This document shows positions 43,130 through 51,580 of a stretch of DNA of 64,000 bases, piece after piece. Within the stretch, counting starts at the first letter, position 1. The number at the start of each line of letters is the position of its first letter. Origin of the DNA: Bacteroidota bacterium (lineage in GTDB: Bacteria; Bacteroidota; Bacteroidia; Chitinophagales; Saprospiraceae); NCBI GenBank assembly GCA_029557915.1, contig JAKQHS010000002.1:124001-188000 (forward strand). The letters run 5' to 3'. A program made the position numbers and the translations under genes. The notes under the pieces are model-generated. The model had not been told where the DNA came from. It saw only the letters and a list, made by a program, of their open reading frames with translations, and searched no databases.

Positions 43130-43609
43130 TCAATCCGGCTGGATAAAAGGTTTCAGATCCGCCTCGGAGTAATTGATGGATTTCAGGATCTTATAGTCGG
43201 GCAGGCGATATACGATATAGGCCTCCCCCTTCTGTACGATCCGGGTGGAAACTTTTTTTTCATTTTCAAACCAGGCTGCGGTCCGGGTAGCTTCTTCCAG
43301 GCTGCGGCAGGTCTTGCTCATATTGGATCGCTGGATCTCATCAAATATTTCGGCAAACACCCCGCCCAGCCCAAATTCAAGGACCGCTCCGGATAAAACG
43401 TATTGCAGGTCCCCGAGGGCATCGGCAATGCCGACCAGGTCATTCTGTTCGATCGATTCCTGCAATTCTTTTAATTCCTCCTGCAACAACTTGACCCGGA
43501 GGGCACATCGTTCCGCAGGGGGTATGGAAGGAGCAGAGAGGACCGGGGCATCAAACAAATCGTGAAAGGCGGCCACATGATTTAGCGCCTTCGCTTCTTT
43601 AAATTTCAT
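43130..43609 (-). CDS. MazG-like / PRA-PH superfamily nucleotide pyrophosphohydrolase
   Basis: 159 residues of the all-alpha NTP pyrophosphatase fold. The metal site EExxE...ExxD-type pattern reads LLQEELKELQESI (about 48-60) with a following DALGDLQYVLSG (about 70-81). That is enough for a Mg2+-dependent house-cleaning hydrolase, but the base preference cannot be read from sequence. The C-terminal 50 residues (VQKGEAYIVYRLPDYKIL) form an extra strand region common in Bacteroidota members. It overlaps the DinB gene by 11 bp. Terminal gene of the run. Confidence 0.85.
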   Translation of the reverse strand: MKFKEAKALNHVAAFHDLFDAPVLSAPSIPPAERCALRVKLLQEELKELQESIEQNDLVGIADALGDLQYVLSGAVLEFGLGGVFAEIFDEIQRSNMSKTCRSLEEATRTAAWFENEKKVSTRIVQKGEAYIVYRLPDYKILKSINYSEADLKPFIQPD

Positions 43610-44081
43610 CCCGCATGATTTTTTTCAGGAGCATGATCTGTCCCAGATGGTAGATGTCGTGTTCCGTGATCCCTTCCATCATTTCCCGGCAGGTATATTT
43701 CCTGCCGCTTACCGGACCATCCAGGATTTCATCCGGATAATTCGGAATCTCGGTGAGCAAGTCCCGGGTCACCTGCTGATATTGATTTTTGATATTTTCC
43801 CAGGATGCTTCGTCCAGGTCATTAATGATAATCCAGTCTGCATGGCTGTCCACCTGGATGTCAAAAGCGGTGTTCCCTCTCAGTTTTTCGAGGACAAATT
43901 TTTTCCACTGGGTCATGTGGTAAAGGATTTCGGCAATGGTATGCTGGCTGGCAATCCTGCCCGAGGCCTCCGGAAGAGTAATTCCTTTGAGCCCGTTCAG
44001 GACGGAGGACCCATACCAGGGGGAACCCTGCCAGACCTGGTCGTGGTGGGCTCCAATGGATTTTAAACGATCGTTGCTCAT
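43599..44081 (-). CDS. DinB-family four-helix protein
   Basis: 160 residues of the DinB/YfiT metal-binding four-helix bundle. The metal-ligand histidines are visible in the IAEILYHMTQWKKF helix (about 49-62) and the ITEHDIYHLGQIMLL helix (about 138-152). Members include thiol S-transferases such as bacillithiol transferase; the function here is unassigned. It starts 62 bp after prfB and overlaps the next gene. No signal peptide. Confidence 0.88.
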   Translation of the reverse strand: MSNDRLKSIGAHHDQVWQGSPWYGSSVLNGLKGITLPEASGRIASQHTIAEILYHMTQWKKFVLEKLRGNTAFDIQVDSHADWIIINDLDEASWENIKNQYQQVTRDLLTEIPNYPDEILDGPVSGRKYTCREMMEGITEHDIYHLGQIMLLKKIMRDEI

Positions 44082-44143
44082 CTTGCGGTCATAAATATCC
44101 AGAAAAAGGAGGATCTAAATTTTTAAATCTGTAAAGCATAAGG

Positions 44144-45248
44144 TCAGGCCTGTTCCTCCATGGCTACCGGGTTCTGATCCCACATCAGGAACGCTTTCAG
44201 GAAGCCATTGAGCGATCCGTTGAGCACCGCTTCGGTATTGTATTCCGTATGCCCGGTCCGGTGGTCCTTGACCCTCCGGTCGTCCAGCACATAAGAACGG
44301 ATTTGACTGCCCCATTCGTTTTTCATTTTCTGGTTTTCAACCTTTTCCTTAGCCTCCAGTTGCCTTTCCAGTTCCGCTTCGTAAAGCCTGGATTTTAACA
44401 TCTGAATAGCTTTATCGCGGTTTTGATGCTGGGAACGCTCCTGCTGGCATTCTACCACAATCCCGGAAGGCAGGTGGCGCACCCGCACGGCGGATTCCGT
44501 CTTATTGACATGCTGGCCGCCCGCCCCACTGGACCGGAAGGTGTCCCATTCCAGGTCGGCCGGATTGAGTTGCACCTCTATGCTCTCGTCGATCATCGGG
44601 TGCACGAAGACGGAAGCGAAGGACGTCATGCGTTTACCCTGGGCATTGAATGGGCTGACCCGGACCAGCCGGTGCACGCCATTTTCCCCTTTAAGCAGCC
44701 CATACGCATAATCGCCGGAAATCTCGAGACCTGCACTTTTAATGCCGGCCACATCTCCGTCCACCTTGTACAGCTGGGAAACCTTAAAATCGTTTTTCTC
44801 CGCCCACATTATGTACATCCGGAGCAGCATGTCGGACCAGTCGCAACTTTCCGTGCCGCCGGCGCCGGCATTGATTTCGAGAATACAAGCCAGGGCGTCC
44901 TGGGGTTGGTTGAGCGTAGACCTGAACTCGGCATCATCCATGATTTCCAGGCACTTCTGGTAATGAAGCTCCACCTCGGCTTCTTCTACCGCACCTTCTT
45001 TGGCGTATTCAAACAAAACTTCAAGCTCTTCGACCTGGTCCTGGATCGTTTTGAAGTTTTCAACCCATTTTTTGTTGATCTTAATTTCTTTCAGCACCGC
45101 CTGTGCTTTCAGGGGATCGTTCCAGAAATCGGGGTTGAAGGTCAGTTGTTCTTTGTCTTCGATGTCGTGAATACGTTTCCCGACGTCAAAGAAACCTCCT
45201 TAGCGCAGCCAGTCGCTCATTTAGTGATTTTAATTGTTCTATGGTCAT
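44144..45248 (-). CDS. prfB: Peptide chain release factor 2 with programmed +1 frameshift
   Basis: Terminates translation at UGA and UAA. The first 20 codons (ATG at 45248, MTIEQLKSLNE...) end at an in-frame TGA (45188-45186); a +1 shift at CTT-TGA-C continues with DVGKRIHDIED and gives 367 residues in all. The SPF tripeptide (RVSPFNAQ), which reads UGA, and the catalytic SGAGGQHVNK are intact. Reading only the downstream frame would give a false start at 45097 and lose about 50 residues. AGGAGG three bases before CTT is the stimulatory element. Gaps of 20 bp to FKBP and 62 bp to DinB suggest one operon. Confidence 0.96.
45185..45200 (-). promoter_or_regulatory. prfB frameshift signal
   Basis: AGGAGG (45200-45195), TTT, then CTT-TGA-C (45191-45185). 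The internal Shine-Dalgarno, three-base spacer and slippery CTTTGAC match the E. coli arrangement, in which low RF2 lets the ribosome shift +1 at the slow UGA. It is autoregulatory. Confidence 0.95.
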
Positions 45249-45268
45249 GATTGAAATAATTTTTACAG

Positions 45269-46168
45269 TTACAGTCTTCTGATCTTATACAAATTTATGT
45301 AGAATACCAGTTCCGAATCCGGAGGTATGTTTGGAGCGGACCCTGCTTTCCCGTAGGCCAGCGCCGGGGGAATGAAAACGATGGCTTCCGTCCCTTCGTT
45401 GAACTGGGAGATCACCGAATCCCAACCCTGGATGACCTGCCCGGTATTCAGCCGGTATACATAGGGCTGGCCTTTGGGGAAGGAGGCGTCAAAAACAAAC
45501 TGGTTGGTTAGTGAGCCGACATAGTTCACCTCCACCATATCACCCGTGGTGGGCCGCTCGCCGGCCCCTTCCCGGAGGATCAAATATTTTACCCCGTCTT
45601 CCGTGTTTTGAAATTTATCCGTCAATTTGTTATCCAGGTAGTCTGTGATGAAGCCCGTCAACTGAAGCCTGGTGACCGAATCACGCCCCCTCAGGGAGTC
45701 GGCCAGGTTCTGCAAAAACTGTTGCCGGACGGCCATATCCTGCTTGAATCCCTCTTCATCTTTGATATCCAGGAGGGCAAGCACCTGTTTGATTTCTTTA
45801 AAACTCTGGAACTGGGCCGGGGCGAAGGGCAGGGAATCCATGGGGATATAAAGGGTGATGCTGTCTCCGATGCCCATGACCTTCAGTCCGTCAATGATCG
45901 CTTCCACCTCCTTGTCCGGATCCACCTCGATGCGCATATTGGGGACAAAGGGATAGACGTGCGTGTTTTCGAGAATGGAATCCCCGACCATGGTGATTGC
46001 ATGGAAATAAGCATGCTCGCCGGCTTTGGGTTTCCTTCCGCCTTTGTCAATATGCTTTTCATACTCATAACCCAATAAAGTAGTGGGCCGTTTGGAGGGC
46101 TTGCAGGCCTGGATGGCCAGGAAAGTACCGATAAACAGCAAAAAGCCGATTCTCATTGTTTGCAACAT
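45269..46168 (-). CDS. FKBP-type peptidyl-prolyl isomerase lipoprotein
   Basis: 299 residues. A lipoprotein signal ends in FLAIQAC (Cys22), with a possible internal start at residue 5. The N-terminal half (about 30-185) is a helical and strand dimerisation-like region. The FKBP fold occupies about 195-299, with GDMVEVNYVGSLTNQFVFDAS, GQVIQGWDSVISQFNEGTE and FIPPALAYG, all expected FKBP positions. It is presumably periplasmic or in the outer membrane and assists folding of exported proteins. It lies between nrnA (6 bp) and prfB (20 bp). Confidence 0.92.
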   Translation of the reverse strand: MLQTMRIGFLLFIGTFLAIQACKPSKRPTTLLGYEYEKHIDKGGRKPKAGEHAYFHAITMVGDSILENTHVYPFVPNMRIEVDPDKEVEAIIDGLKVMGIGDSITLYIPMDSLPFAPAQFQSFKEIKQVLALLDIKDEEGFKQDMAVRQQFLQNLADSLRGRDSVTRLQLTGFITDYLDNKLTDKFQNTEDGVKYLILREGAGERPTTGDMVEVNYVGSLTNQFVFDASFPKGQPYVYRLNTGQVIQGWDSVISQFNEGTEAIVFIPPALAYGKAGSAPNIPPDSELVFYINLYKIRRL

Positions 46169-46174
46169 GTATGA

Positions 46175-47194
46175 TTAATTTAAAATATTAAATGAGGAGA
46201 CCGGCTGGGCATACTTTGGAAGGACCTGCTTGAATTTCTCAATGGCTTCCTTCAGGCTGGTATGCTGATAGCCGCCGCTTGCATTTTTATGGCCTCCCCC
46301 GTTAAAATTTTCGCGGGCAAGGGCTTGTACCGAAATATCTCCCTTGGACCGGAAAGAAAACTTGATAATGCCGTTCTGATCGGTGATCAGGGCTGCAATA
46401 TTGACGGATTTGAGCATGAGCAGGTAATTGACAATACCTTCCGTATCGCCCCGTACGATGGAGAATTTGCTGTAATCCTCCTTACTGAGAAAGATCAGCC
46501 CGGCCTGGTATTCCGGGAGCAACTCCATCCGGTGGTACAGGCAATACCCCAATAAGCGCAGTTGTTTTTCAGGAAGGTTATTGTAGACCAGTTCCTGGAT
46601 TTTATTGTTGTCCACCCCCAATTCCAGCAAATGGGCGGATTTTCTCATGATGGCCGGCGAAATGTTGTATGAAAAATTGCCCGTGTCCGTGAGGATACCG
46701 GTATACACGCACTCGGCCAGGTCGGGATAGATGTATTTTTGATCGTCCAGGGCCAGGATCATGTCGTAGATCAGCTCTCCGGTGGCGCTGGCCTCGGGTG
46801 CAGAAATCACAAAATCGCAGAACGGCTCCGGGTCGATGTGGTGATCAATCATGATCTTCCGGGCGGGGCTTTCCCTCACCAGATCGCCCATTTTATCGAT
46901 CCGGTCCAGGGAATTAAAATCAAGGCAACAGATCACGGAAGCTACCTGGATCAATTCTTTGGCCCGTCCGGGCATCAGATCGTAGATGACGATCTCATCG
47001 GCCAGCGGCATCCAGGTGAAGTTTACAGGGTATTCACTGGGGAAGATCACGTGTACTTTATGTCCTTTGCGGATGAGATAAAGCTGCAAGGCAATGCTTG
47101 AGCCGACGGCATCGCCGTCGGGGTTCCGGTGGGACAAGATCACCACGTTTTGAGGCAGAGAAAACAGAGACTTTATCCCGGGCAGGTCTTCCAT
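46175..47194 (-). CDS. nrnA: DHH-family phosphoesterase, NrnA-like
   Basis: 339 residues. The DHH domain has [19 protein letters not shown] (about 21-39), [10 protein letters not shown] (about 88-97) and the namesake IDHHID (about 116-121). DHHA1 at the C-terminus has [13 protein letters not shown] (about 297-309). NrnA degrades short RNA oligonucleotides and dephosphorylates pAp. Both domains are complete. A near-consensus -7 box (GATCTTTG, 47205-47212 on the minus strand) lies 10 bases before the ATG. First gene of a five-gene run ending at the terminator at 42962. Confidence 0.92.
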   Translation of the reverse strand: MEDLPGIKSLFSLPQNVVILSHRNPDGDAVGSSIALQLYLIRKGHKVHVIFPSEYPVNFTWMPLADEIVIYDLMPGRAKELIQVASVICCLDFNSLDRIDKMGDLVRESPARKIMIDHHIDPEPFCDFVISAPEASATGELIYDMILALDDQKYIYPDLAECVYTGILTDTGNFSYNISPAIMRKSAHLLELGVDNNKIQELVYNNLPEKQLRLLGYCLYHRMELLPEYQAGLIFLSKEDYSKFSIVRGDTEGIVNYLLMLKSVNIAALITDQNGIIKFSFRSKGDISVQALARENFNGGGHKNASGGYQHTSLKEAIEKFKQVLPKYAQPVSSFNILN

Positions 47195-47254
47195 AAAAAC
47201 GGCGCAAAGATCGGGAAATTTGACGAATTGAGCACAATATTAGTGACAGCGGAT

Positions 47255-47262
47255 TACCTTTG
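47255..47262 (+). promoter_or_regulatory. -7 element for ndk
   Basis: TACCTTTG fits TAnnTTTG exactly, 19 bases before the ATG at 47282. A TTG at 47228-47230 may be the -33 element, although the spacing of 24 is long. Confidence 0.55.
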
Positions 47263-47281
47263 CGGCGCAAAAAAACATCTG

Positions 47282-47701
47282 ATGGCAACCAATCGCACTT
47301 TTACCATGATTAAACCGGATGCCGTGGCATCCGGGCATATCGGCGCAATCCTCCATAAAATCAATGAAGCCGGGTTCCGGATCGCCGCCTTAAAACTTAC
47401 CCGGATGTCCCGGGATACTGCGGGCAGGTTCTATGAAGTCCACAAAAACAGGCCGTTTTATGGTGAATTGGTCGAGTTCATGAGTTCGGGCCCGATCGTG
47501 GCTGCCATACTGGAAAAAGACAATGCCGTGGAGGATTTTCGGACCCTCATCGGAGCTACCGATCCCGCAAAGGCTGCTCCGGGTACCCTCAGGGCCCTGT
47601 ATGCCCGCAATGTTGGAGAAAACGCCGTACATGGATCGGATTCGGATGAAAATGCAGCCATTGAAGCGGCTTTTCATTTTGCCGGGACGGATCTTTATTG
47701 A
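47282..47701 (+). CDS. ndk: Nucleoside diphosphate kinase
   Basis: 139 residues. Transfers the gamma phosphate between nucleoside triphosphates and diphosphates through a phosphohistidine. The N-terminal [16 protein letters not shown], the active-site NAVHGSDS with His117, and the [15 protein letters not shown] Kpn-loop region are standard. The frame is open further left to 47129, but ATG at 47282 fits the family start exactly and follows the promoter box. Divergent from nrnA. Confidence 0.97.
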   Translation: MATNRTFTMIKPDAVASGHIGAILHKINEAGFRIAALKLTRMSRDTAGRFYEVHKNRPFYGELVEFMSSGPIVAAILEKDNAVEDFRTLIGATDPAKAAPGTLRALYARNVGENAVHGSDSDENAAIEAAFHFAGTDLY

Positions 47702-47831
47702 TGCCCATTTCTCTTTTGCCCCTGTTCATTTTCTGAGGTTTCTTCGGTCAGAGCCTGAAGATTCTGTCTTTTGAAGCCAGGGACTTCACTCGTTCTTTAA
47801 GTTATCCGCTTTAATTAAGTCTCATGGCCTG

Positions 47832-47873
47832 CCTGTAAGGAACCAAATGGCCCCTGTAAGAAACCAAAGGGCC
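47832..47873. repeat. Direct repeat of 21 bp, two copies
   Basis: CCTGTAAGGAACCAAATGGCC and CCTGTAAGAAACCAAAGGGCC stand head to tail with 19 of 21 bases equal. They lie in the gap between convergent ndk and the DUF1573 gene. Confidence 0.85.
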
Positions 47874-47887
47874 ATGGCCCAAAGGAT

Positions 47888-47932
47888 AAAAAAACAAAAG
47901 ACCAACCCCGTATAGGGATCGGTCCTGTTTTT
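47888..47932. terminator. Bidirectional terminator between ndk and the DUF1573 gene
   Basis: GACCAACCCC (47900-47909) pairs with GGGATCGGTC (47915-47924) with two mismatches, loop GTATA. Five T follow on the plus strand and an A-rich run precedes, giving a U-tract in either direction. A second GC-rich hairpin, CCGGGC...GCCCGG (47937-47958), lies on the DUF1573 side. Confidence 0.7.
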
Positions 47933-47984
47933 GAAGCCGGGCCCCGATCGGAGCCCGGTTGTTCTATCTTAAAGCGTTGTCCGC

Positions 47985-48491
47985 TTATTGTGCTCCGGCA
48001 GCGGCATCTTTCACTTTGATATCCGAAACGATACGAATGAAAGACTGGGGAGGATTGGTATTGGCAGTAACCGTGACCTGTTTGGTTTGGGCGCCTGATT
48101 TTCCGGCGCTGTTGAATTCAACGACCAATTCACCGGTTTCGCCCGGGGCGATGGGTTCTGTCGGTTTTTTCGGAACCGTACAGCCGCAGGTGGCTTTGGC
48201 ATCGGTAATGACCAGCGGTTCAGCTCCCGTATTCTTAAATTTAAAAGTATGGGATACTACCTCACCCTGGTTGATGGTCCCGAAATTGTATTCTTCTTCC
48301 ATGAACTGAATAGTAGTCGTTGGGCCGGCGGGCACAATGGCCGCAGCGGCAGAAGCATTAGGGTCGGTGGTCGCCGCAGCCTCTGTACCTTCAATGGCGG
48401 CACGGGCTTCGTCCCGGACAGCGCTATTTTCATTCTTGCAGGCGGCGATCAAGCCAAAACCCACAACCAACAGGAAAAATAGTTTTTTCAT
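47985..48491 (-). CDS. DUF1573 lipoprotein
   Basis: 168 residues. The lipoprotein signal ends at Cys18 (LIAAC). A Ala/Thr-rich linker precedes a single DUF1573 immunoglobulin-like domain (about 58-160), with EEYNFGTINQGEVVSHTFKF, the CGCTVP cysteine pair and PIAPGETGELVVEFN. These small exported domains are abundant in Bacteroidota and resemble ASH/MSP folds, with no known enzymatic activity. A terminator-like pair of hairpins follows. Not obviously in an operon. Confidence 0.88.
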   Translation of the reverse strand: MKKLFFLLVVGFGLIAACKNENSAVRDEARAAIEGTEAAATTDPNASAAAAIVPAGPTTTIQFMEEEYNFGTINQGEVVSHTFKFKNTGAEPLVITDAKATCGCTVPKKPTEPIAPGETGELVVEFNSAGKSGAQTKQVTVTANTNPPQSFIRIVSDIKVKDAAAGAQ

Positions 48492-48655
48492 TAGTGTTTG
48501 TTTTTAATTTTTGATAATCGAATTGGGTTAAAATTCTATACAAAATTAGGAACTTGGGTTTTGCAGTCCAATACTATATTGCCAACGATTTGTTAATGGG
48601 CCGGTCGCCATTTTAAAGATTCCGGGGTTTCCCTTCAAACGGTTTTATTGCAAAA

Positions 48656-49330
48656 TCAATCCTCTTGAATAGCCTCTTTCAGGAATAAGGACCAGGGCCT
48701 GGCTGCCGTATAGTGTTTCATAATAAAGGCTGCGAGGTCTTTGCGCTGCAGGTATTCCATCCCAGGGTAAGTCGATTCAAAATAAAATTGTTTGTGTGCC
48801 AGCAAGGGTTCCGTCCGGGCCGCTTCCCGGAACTCCGGGGGTAAAATCTTGCTGATTTCCCCTTTCATGGATCCGAAAAGAGCCAGCAGCTTTTTATCGC
48901 TTTTCAACTGGCCGACTTCCTTCCCCTGGTGGAGGATGGCAGACCTTATCTTTTGCAATTGACTCTTATCCGGCATATATATCCCGCAAAAGATCAACAA
49001 ACGGTCCGCCTCCAGCTGGATGTACATACCCGGTTCAGATAAATTCTTCCGGCCTCCGTGGGCGATCACAGCGGAAACATAGGTCTTGTAAGGTGATTTA
49101 TCCTTACTGAAACGAATATCGCGGTTGATCCTGAATACCGCGTCTTTCACCGTACAGAGCATTCCCGGCTCAAGCTGATGTACCCGGTAAATAAGCTCCG
49201 CTACCAGGGCTTCAAATGGTTTCTTCACTTTCTCTTCATAGACGGTTTTGTTCTCAAGAAACCATTCCCGGCCGTTGTGTTTTTTCAAATTGCGAAGGAA
49301 GCTTGAAAAACCAGGATCGAAATAAGCCAT
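48656..49330 (-). CDS. DUF2461 family protein
   Basis: 224 residues from ATG at 49330; the frame extends ten codons further without need. Conserved family segments are FLRNLKKHNGREWFLENK (about 10-27), FRINRDIRFSKDKSPYKTYV (about 66-85) and YIQLEADRLLIFCGIYMP (about 100-117). The family (TIGR02453 type) has no assigned function. The start codon lies 35 bp from the divergent prolyl oligopeptidase start, so the two share a very short promoter region. Confidence 0.88.
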   Translation of the reverse strand: MAYFDPGFSSFLRNLKKHNGREWFLENKTVYEEKVKKPFEALVAELIYRVHQLEPGMLCTVKDAVFRINRDIRFSKDKSPYKTYVSAVIAHGGRKNLSEPGMYIQLEADRLLIFCGIYMPDKSQLQKIRSAILHQGKEVGQLKSDKKLLALFGSMKGEISKILPPEFREAARTEPLLAHKQFYFESTYPGMEYLQRKDLAAFIMKHYTAARPWSLFLKEAIQED

Positions 49331-49336
49331 GGGACG

Positions 49337-49344
49337 TATTTTTG
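49337..49344 (+). promoter_or_regulatory. -7 element for prolyl oligopeptidase
   Basis: TATTTTTG fits TAnnTTTG. It lies inside the longest possible reading frame (from ATG 49329) and 20 bases before GTG 49365, which supports the later start. Confidence 0.5.
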
Positions 49345-49364
49345 GGTCCAAATTAACCAAAGTC

Positions 49365-51521
49365 GTGAATTACCACCCTCTCCTCTTTTTAGTATGGCTA
49401 TCGCTGATGAGCAATTGTAAATCCGATCAAATGTCAAAACCACCCATGGTCAATGAAACGATTCCGGTCGTCTATCCGGTCACCGATACCTCCAACCTTT
49501 TGGAAGATTACCACGGCTCAGTGGTCAACGATCCTTACCGCTGGCTTGAGGTGGACACAGCCACCGAGGTGGAATCCTGGGTAAAAAGCCAGAACCTGGT
49601 GACCCAGGACTATTTGTCGAAAATCCCTTTCCGGGAGAACATCCGGAAACGGTATGAAGAATTGTTCAATTATACCAAACTGAGCGCTCCGAGGAAAATC
49701 GGGGACTATTATTTTTATTATAAAAATGACGGCCTTCAGAACCAGGCGGTCATTTATTATCAAAAAGGCCGTGCCGGCAGGGAGGAAGTCTTCATTGATC
49801 CGAATAAACTGTCTGAAAAAGGCACCGTGTCCATAAACCTTCTCGGCGCTTCCCGGGATGACCGGTACCTGGCCTATTCCCAGCAGGCCGCGGGATCCGA
49901 CTGGCAGGAAATAAGAGTCAGGGAGATCGCCACCAATACCGAACTCCCTGACCGGATCAAATGGGTGAAGTTCAGTGGCGCGGACTGGGACCATGAGGGT
50001 TTTTATTACAGCCGGTACCCGGATCCGAAACCGGGCATGGAATTGTCTGACGCCAACCGGTTTCATTCTGTCTATTATCATTTACTGGGTACGGGCCAGG
50101 ACCGGGACATCAAAGTATATGAAAACCCGGACGAACCTCTCATGAACCACAGCGTCCAGGTGACCGAGGATGGTAAATACCTGATCCTTTATGCCTCCAA
50201 AGGGACCAGTGGAATGGAAACCCGATTCCGGGCCGTGAGCGATAAAACCAAGTCTTTCCAGGTCTTGTTTCCGGGCTTTGAAAACGAAAGTTATGTCCTG
50301 ACCCACCTTGATGGCCAGTTCATTGCCGTCACCAATGTCCATGCACCCAATAAAAAAGTCATCCGAATCGACCCTGGCCAGCCCGGAGAGGCCAACTGGA
50401 AAACCCTCATCCCGGAATCCCCCCACCTATTGAACAGCCTGAGCAAGGGGGGTAAAAAACTTTTTGCGGAATACCTGGAAAATGCCACTTCCAAAATATA
50501 CCAGTTTGAATATGATGGTTCCCAAAAGACGGAGATTGAACTGCCCGGCCTGGGAAGCGCTCATGGATTTGACGGCAAGGAAGGGGACAGCCTCCTTTTT
50601 TACCAGTTTACTTCCTTCACCGATCCGGGAAGCATCTATGAATACCGGCCGGAAGAGAAAAAATCAAAGCCCTTCTTCCAGCCGGAATTGAAGTTTGACC
50701 CTGCCGGTTTTGAACAAAAGCAAGTATGGTATAAAAGCAAGGACGGCACTTCCATACCCATGTTCCTGGTTTATAAAAAAGGACTGGTGCTGGACGGAAA
50801 CAATCCCTGTTATCTCTATGCTTATGGGGGCTTTAACATCAGCCTTTCCCCTTCATTCAGTGCTTCCCGGCTGATCCTTCTCGAAAACGGGGGCGTCTTT
50901 GCCATGCCCAATCTGCGGGGAGGAGGCGAGTTTGGCGAGGCATGGCATAAAGCCGGAATGCTGGAGAAAAAACAAAACGTGTTTGATGATTTTATTGCGG
51001 CGGCGGAGTACCTCATTGCGGAGAAATATACTTCCAGGGAAAAACTGGCCATTGCGGGAGGATCCAATGGAGGGCTGCTGGTCGGCGCCTGTATGACCCA
51101 GCGTCCCGACCTCTTTGCCGTGGCCTTCCCTGCAGTAGGAGTGCTTGACATGCTGAGATACCATAAATTCACCATCGGCCACGCCTGGGCCGTGGAATAC
51201 GGATCCAGCGACGTGAAAGAACAATTTGAATACCTGATAAAATATTCCCCCCTGCATAACCTCAAAGCCGGTACCCGGTATCCCAGTACCCTGATCACCA
51301 CAGCCGATCATGACGACCGGGTCGTACCGGCCCATTCCTTCAAATTCGCCGCCGCCCTTCAAAAAGCGCACAAAGGAGAAAATCCCACGCTAATCCGGAT
51401 TGAAACCGATGCCGGTCACGGGGCTGGCAAACCCACCTCCAAAATCATCGAAGAACAAGCCGATATCTGGTCTTTCTTCTTTTACAATACCAACAGTCCG
51501 GTGAAATATATGAAGGGATAG
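49365..51521 (+). CDS. Prolyl oligopeptidase (S9A) lipoprotein
   Basis: 718 residues from GTG 49365 (MNYHPLLFLVWLSLMSNC), giving a lipoprotein-like signal with Cys18; an ATG at 49329 would add 12 residues and put the -7 box inside the gene. A seven-bladed propeller (about 75-450) caps a hydrolase domain with catalytic Ser567 in GGSNGG, the Asp in TADHDDRVVP and the His in DAGHGAGKP. It opens with YPVTDTSNLLEDYHGSVVND, the usual N-terminal arm. It cuts short peptides after proline, probably in the periplasm. An eightfold heptamer repeat follows the stop by three bases. Confidence 0.93.
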   Translation: MNYHPLLFLVWLSLMSNCKSDQMSKPPMVNETIPVVYPVTDTSNLLEDYHGSVVNDPYRWLEVDTATEVESWVKSQNLVTQDYLSKIPFRENIRKRYEELFNYTKLSAPRKIGDYYFYYKNDGLQNQAVIYYQKGRAGREEVFIDPNKLSEKGTVSINLLGASRDDRYLAYSQQAAGSDWQEIRVREIATNTELPDRIKWVKFSGADWDHEGFYYSRYPDPKPGMELSDANRFHSVYYHLLGTGQDRDIKVYENPDEPLMNHSVQVTEDGKYLILYASKGTSGMETRFRAVSDKTKSFQVLFPGFENESYVLTHLDGQFIAVTNVHAPNKKVIRIDPGQPGEANWKTLIPESPHLLNSLSKGGKKLFAEYLENATSKIYQFEYDGSQKTEIELPGLGSAHGFDGKEGDSLLFYQFTSFTDPGSIYEYRPEEKKSKPFFQPELKFDPAGFEQKQVWYKSKDGTSIPMFLVYKKGLVLDGNNPCYLYAYGGFNISLSPSFSASRLILLENGGVFAMPNLRGGGEFGEAWHKAGMLEKKQNVFDDFIAAAEYLIAEKYTSREKLAIAGGSNGGLLVGACMTQRPDLFAVAFPAVGVLDMLRYHKFTIGHAWAVEYGSSDVKEQFEYLIKYSPLHNLKAGTRYPSTLITTADHDDRVVPAHSFKFAAALQKAHKGENPTLIRIETDAGHGAGKPTSKIIEEQADIWSFFFYNTNSPVKYMKG

Positions 51522-51523
51522 GG

Positions 51524-51579
51524 GTCAGTAGTCAGTAGTCAGTAGTCAGTAGTCAGTAGTCAGTAGTCAGTAGTCAGTA
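51524..51579. repeat. Heptamer tandem repeat, eight copies
   Basis: Eight perfect, contiguous GTCAGTA units. The array begins three bases after the prolyl oligopeptidase stop and ends just before the stop of the convergent ThuA gene at 51581. Confidence 0.97.
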
Positions 51580-51580
51580 A

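Noticed and set aside
50082-50426. Minus-strand open frame within the prolyl oligopeptidase gene
   Set aside because: Antisense frame with no start context; the sense protein is intact across it.
51524-51579. CRISPR array
   Set aside because: Seven-base units without spacers; no cas genes anywhere in the window.
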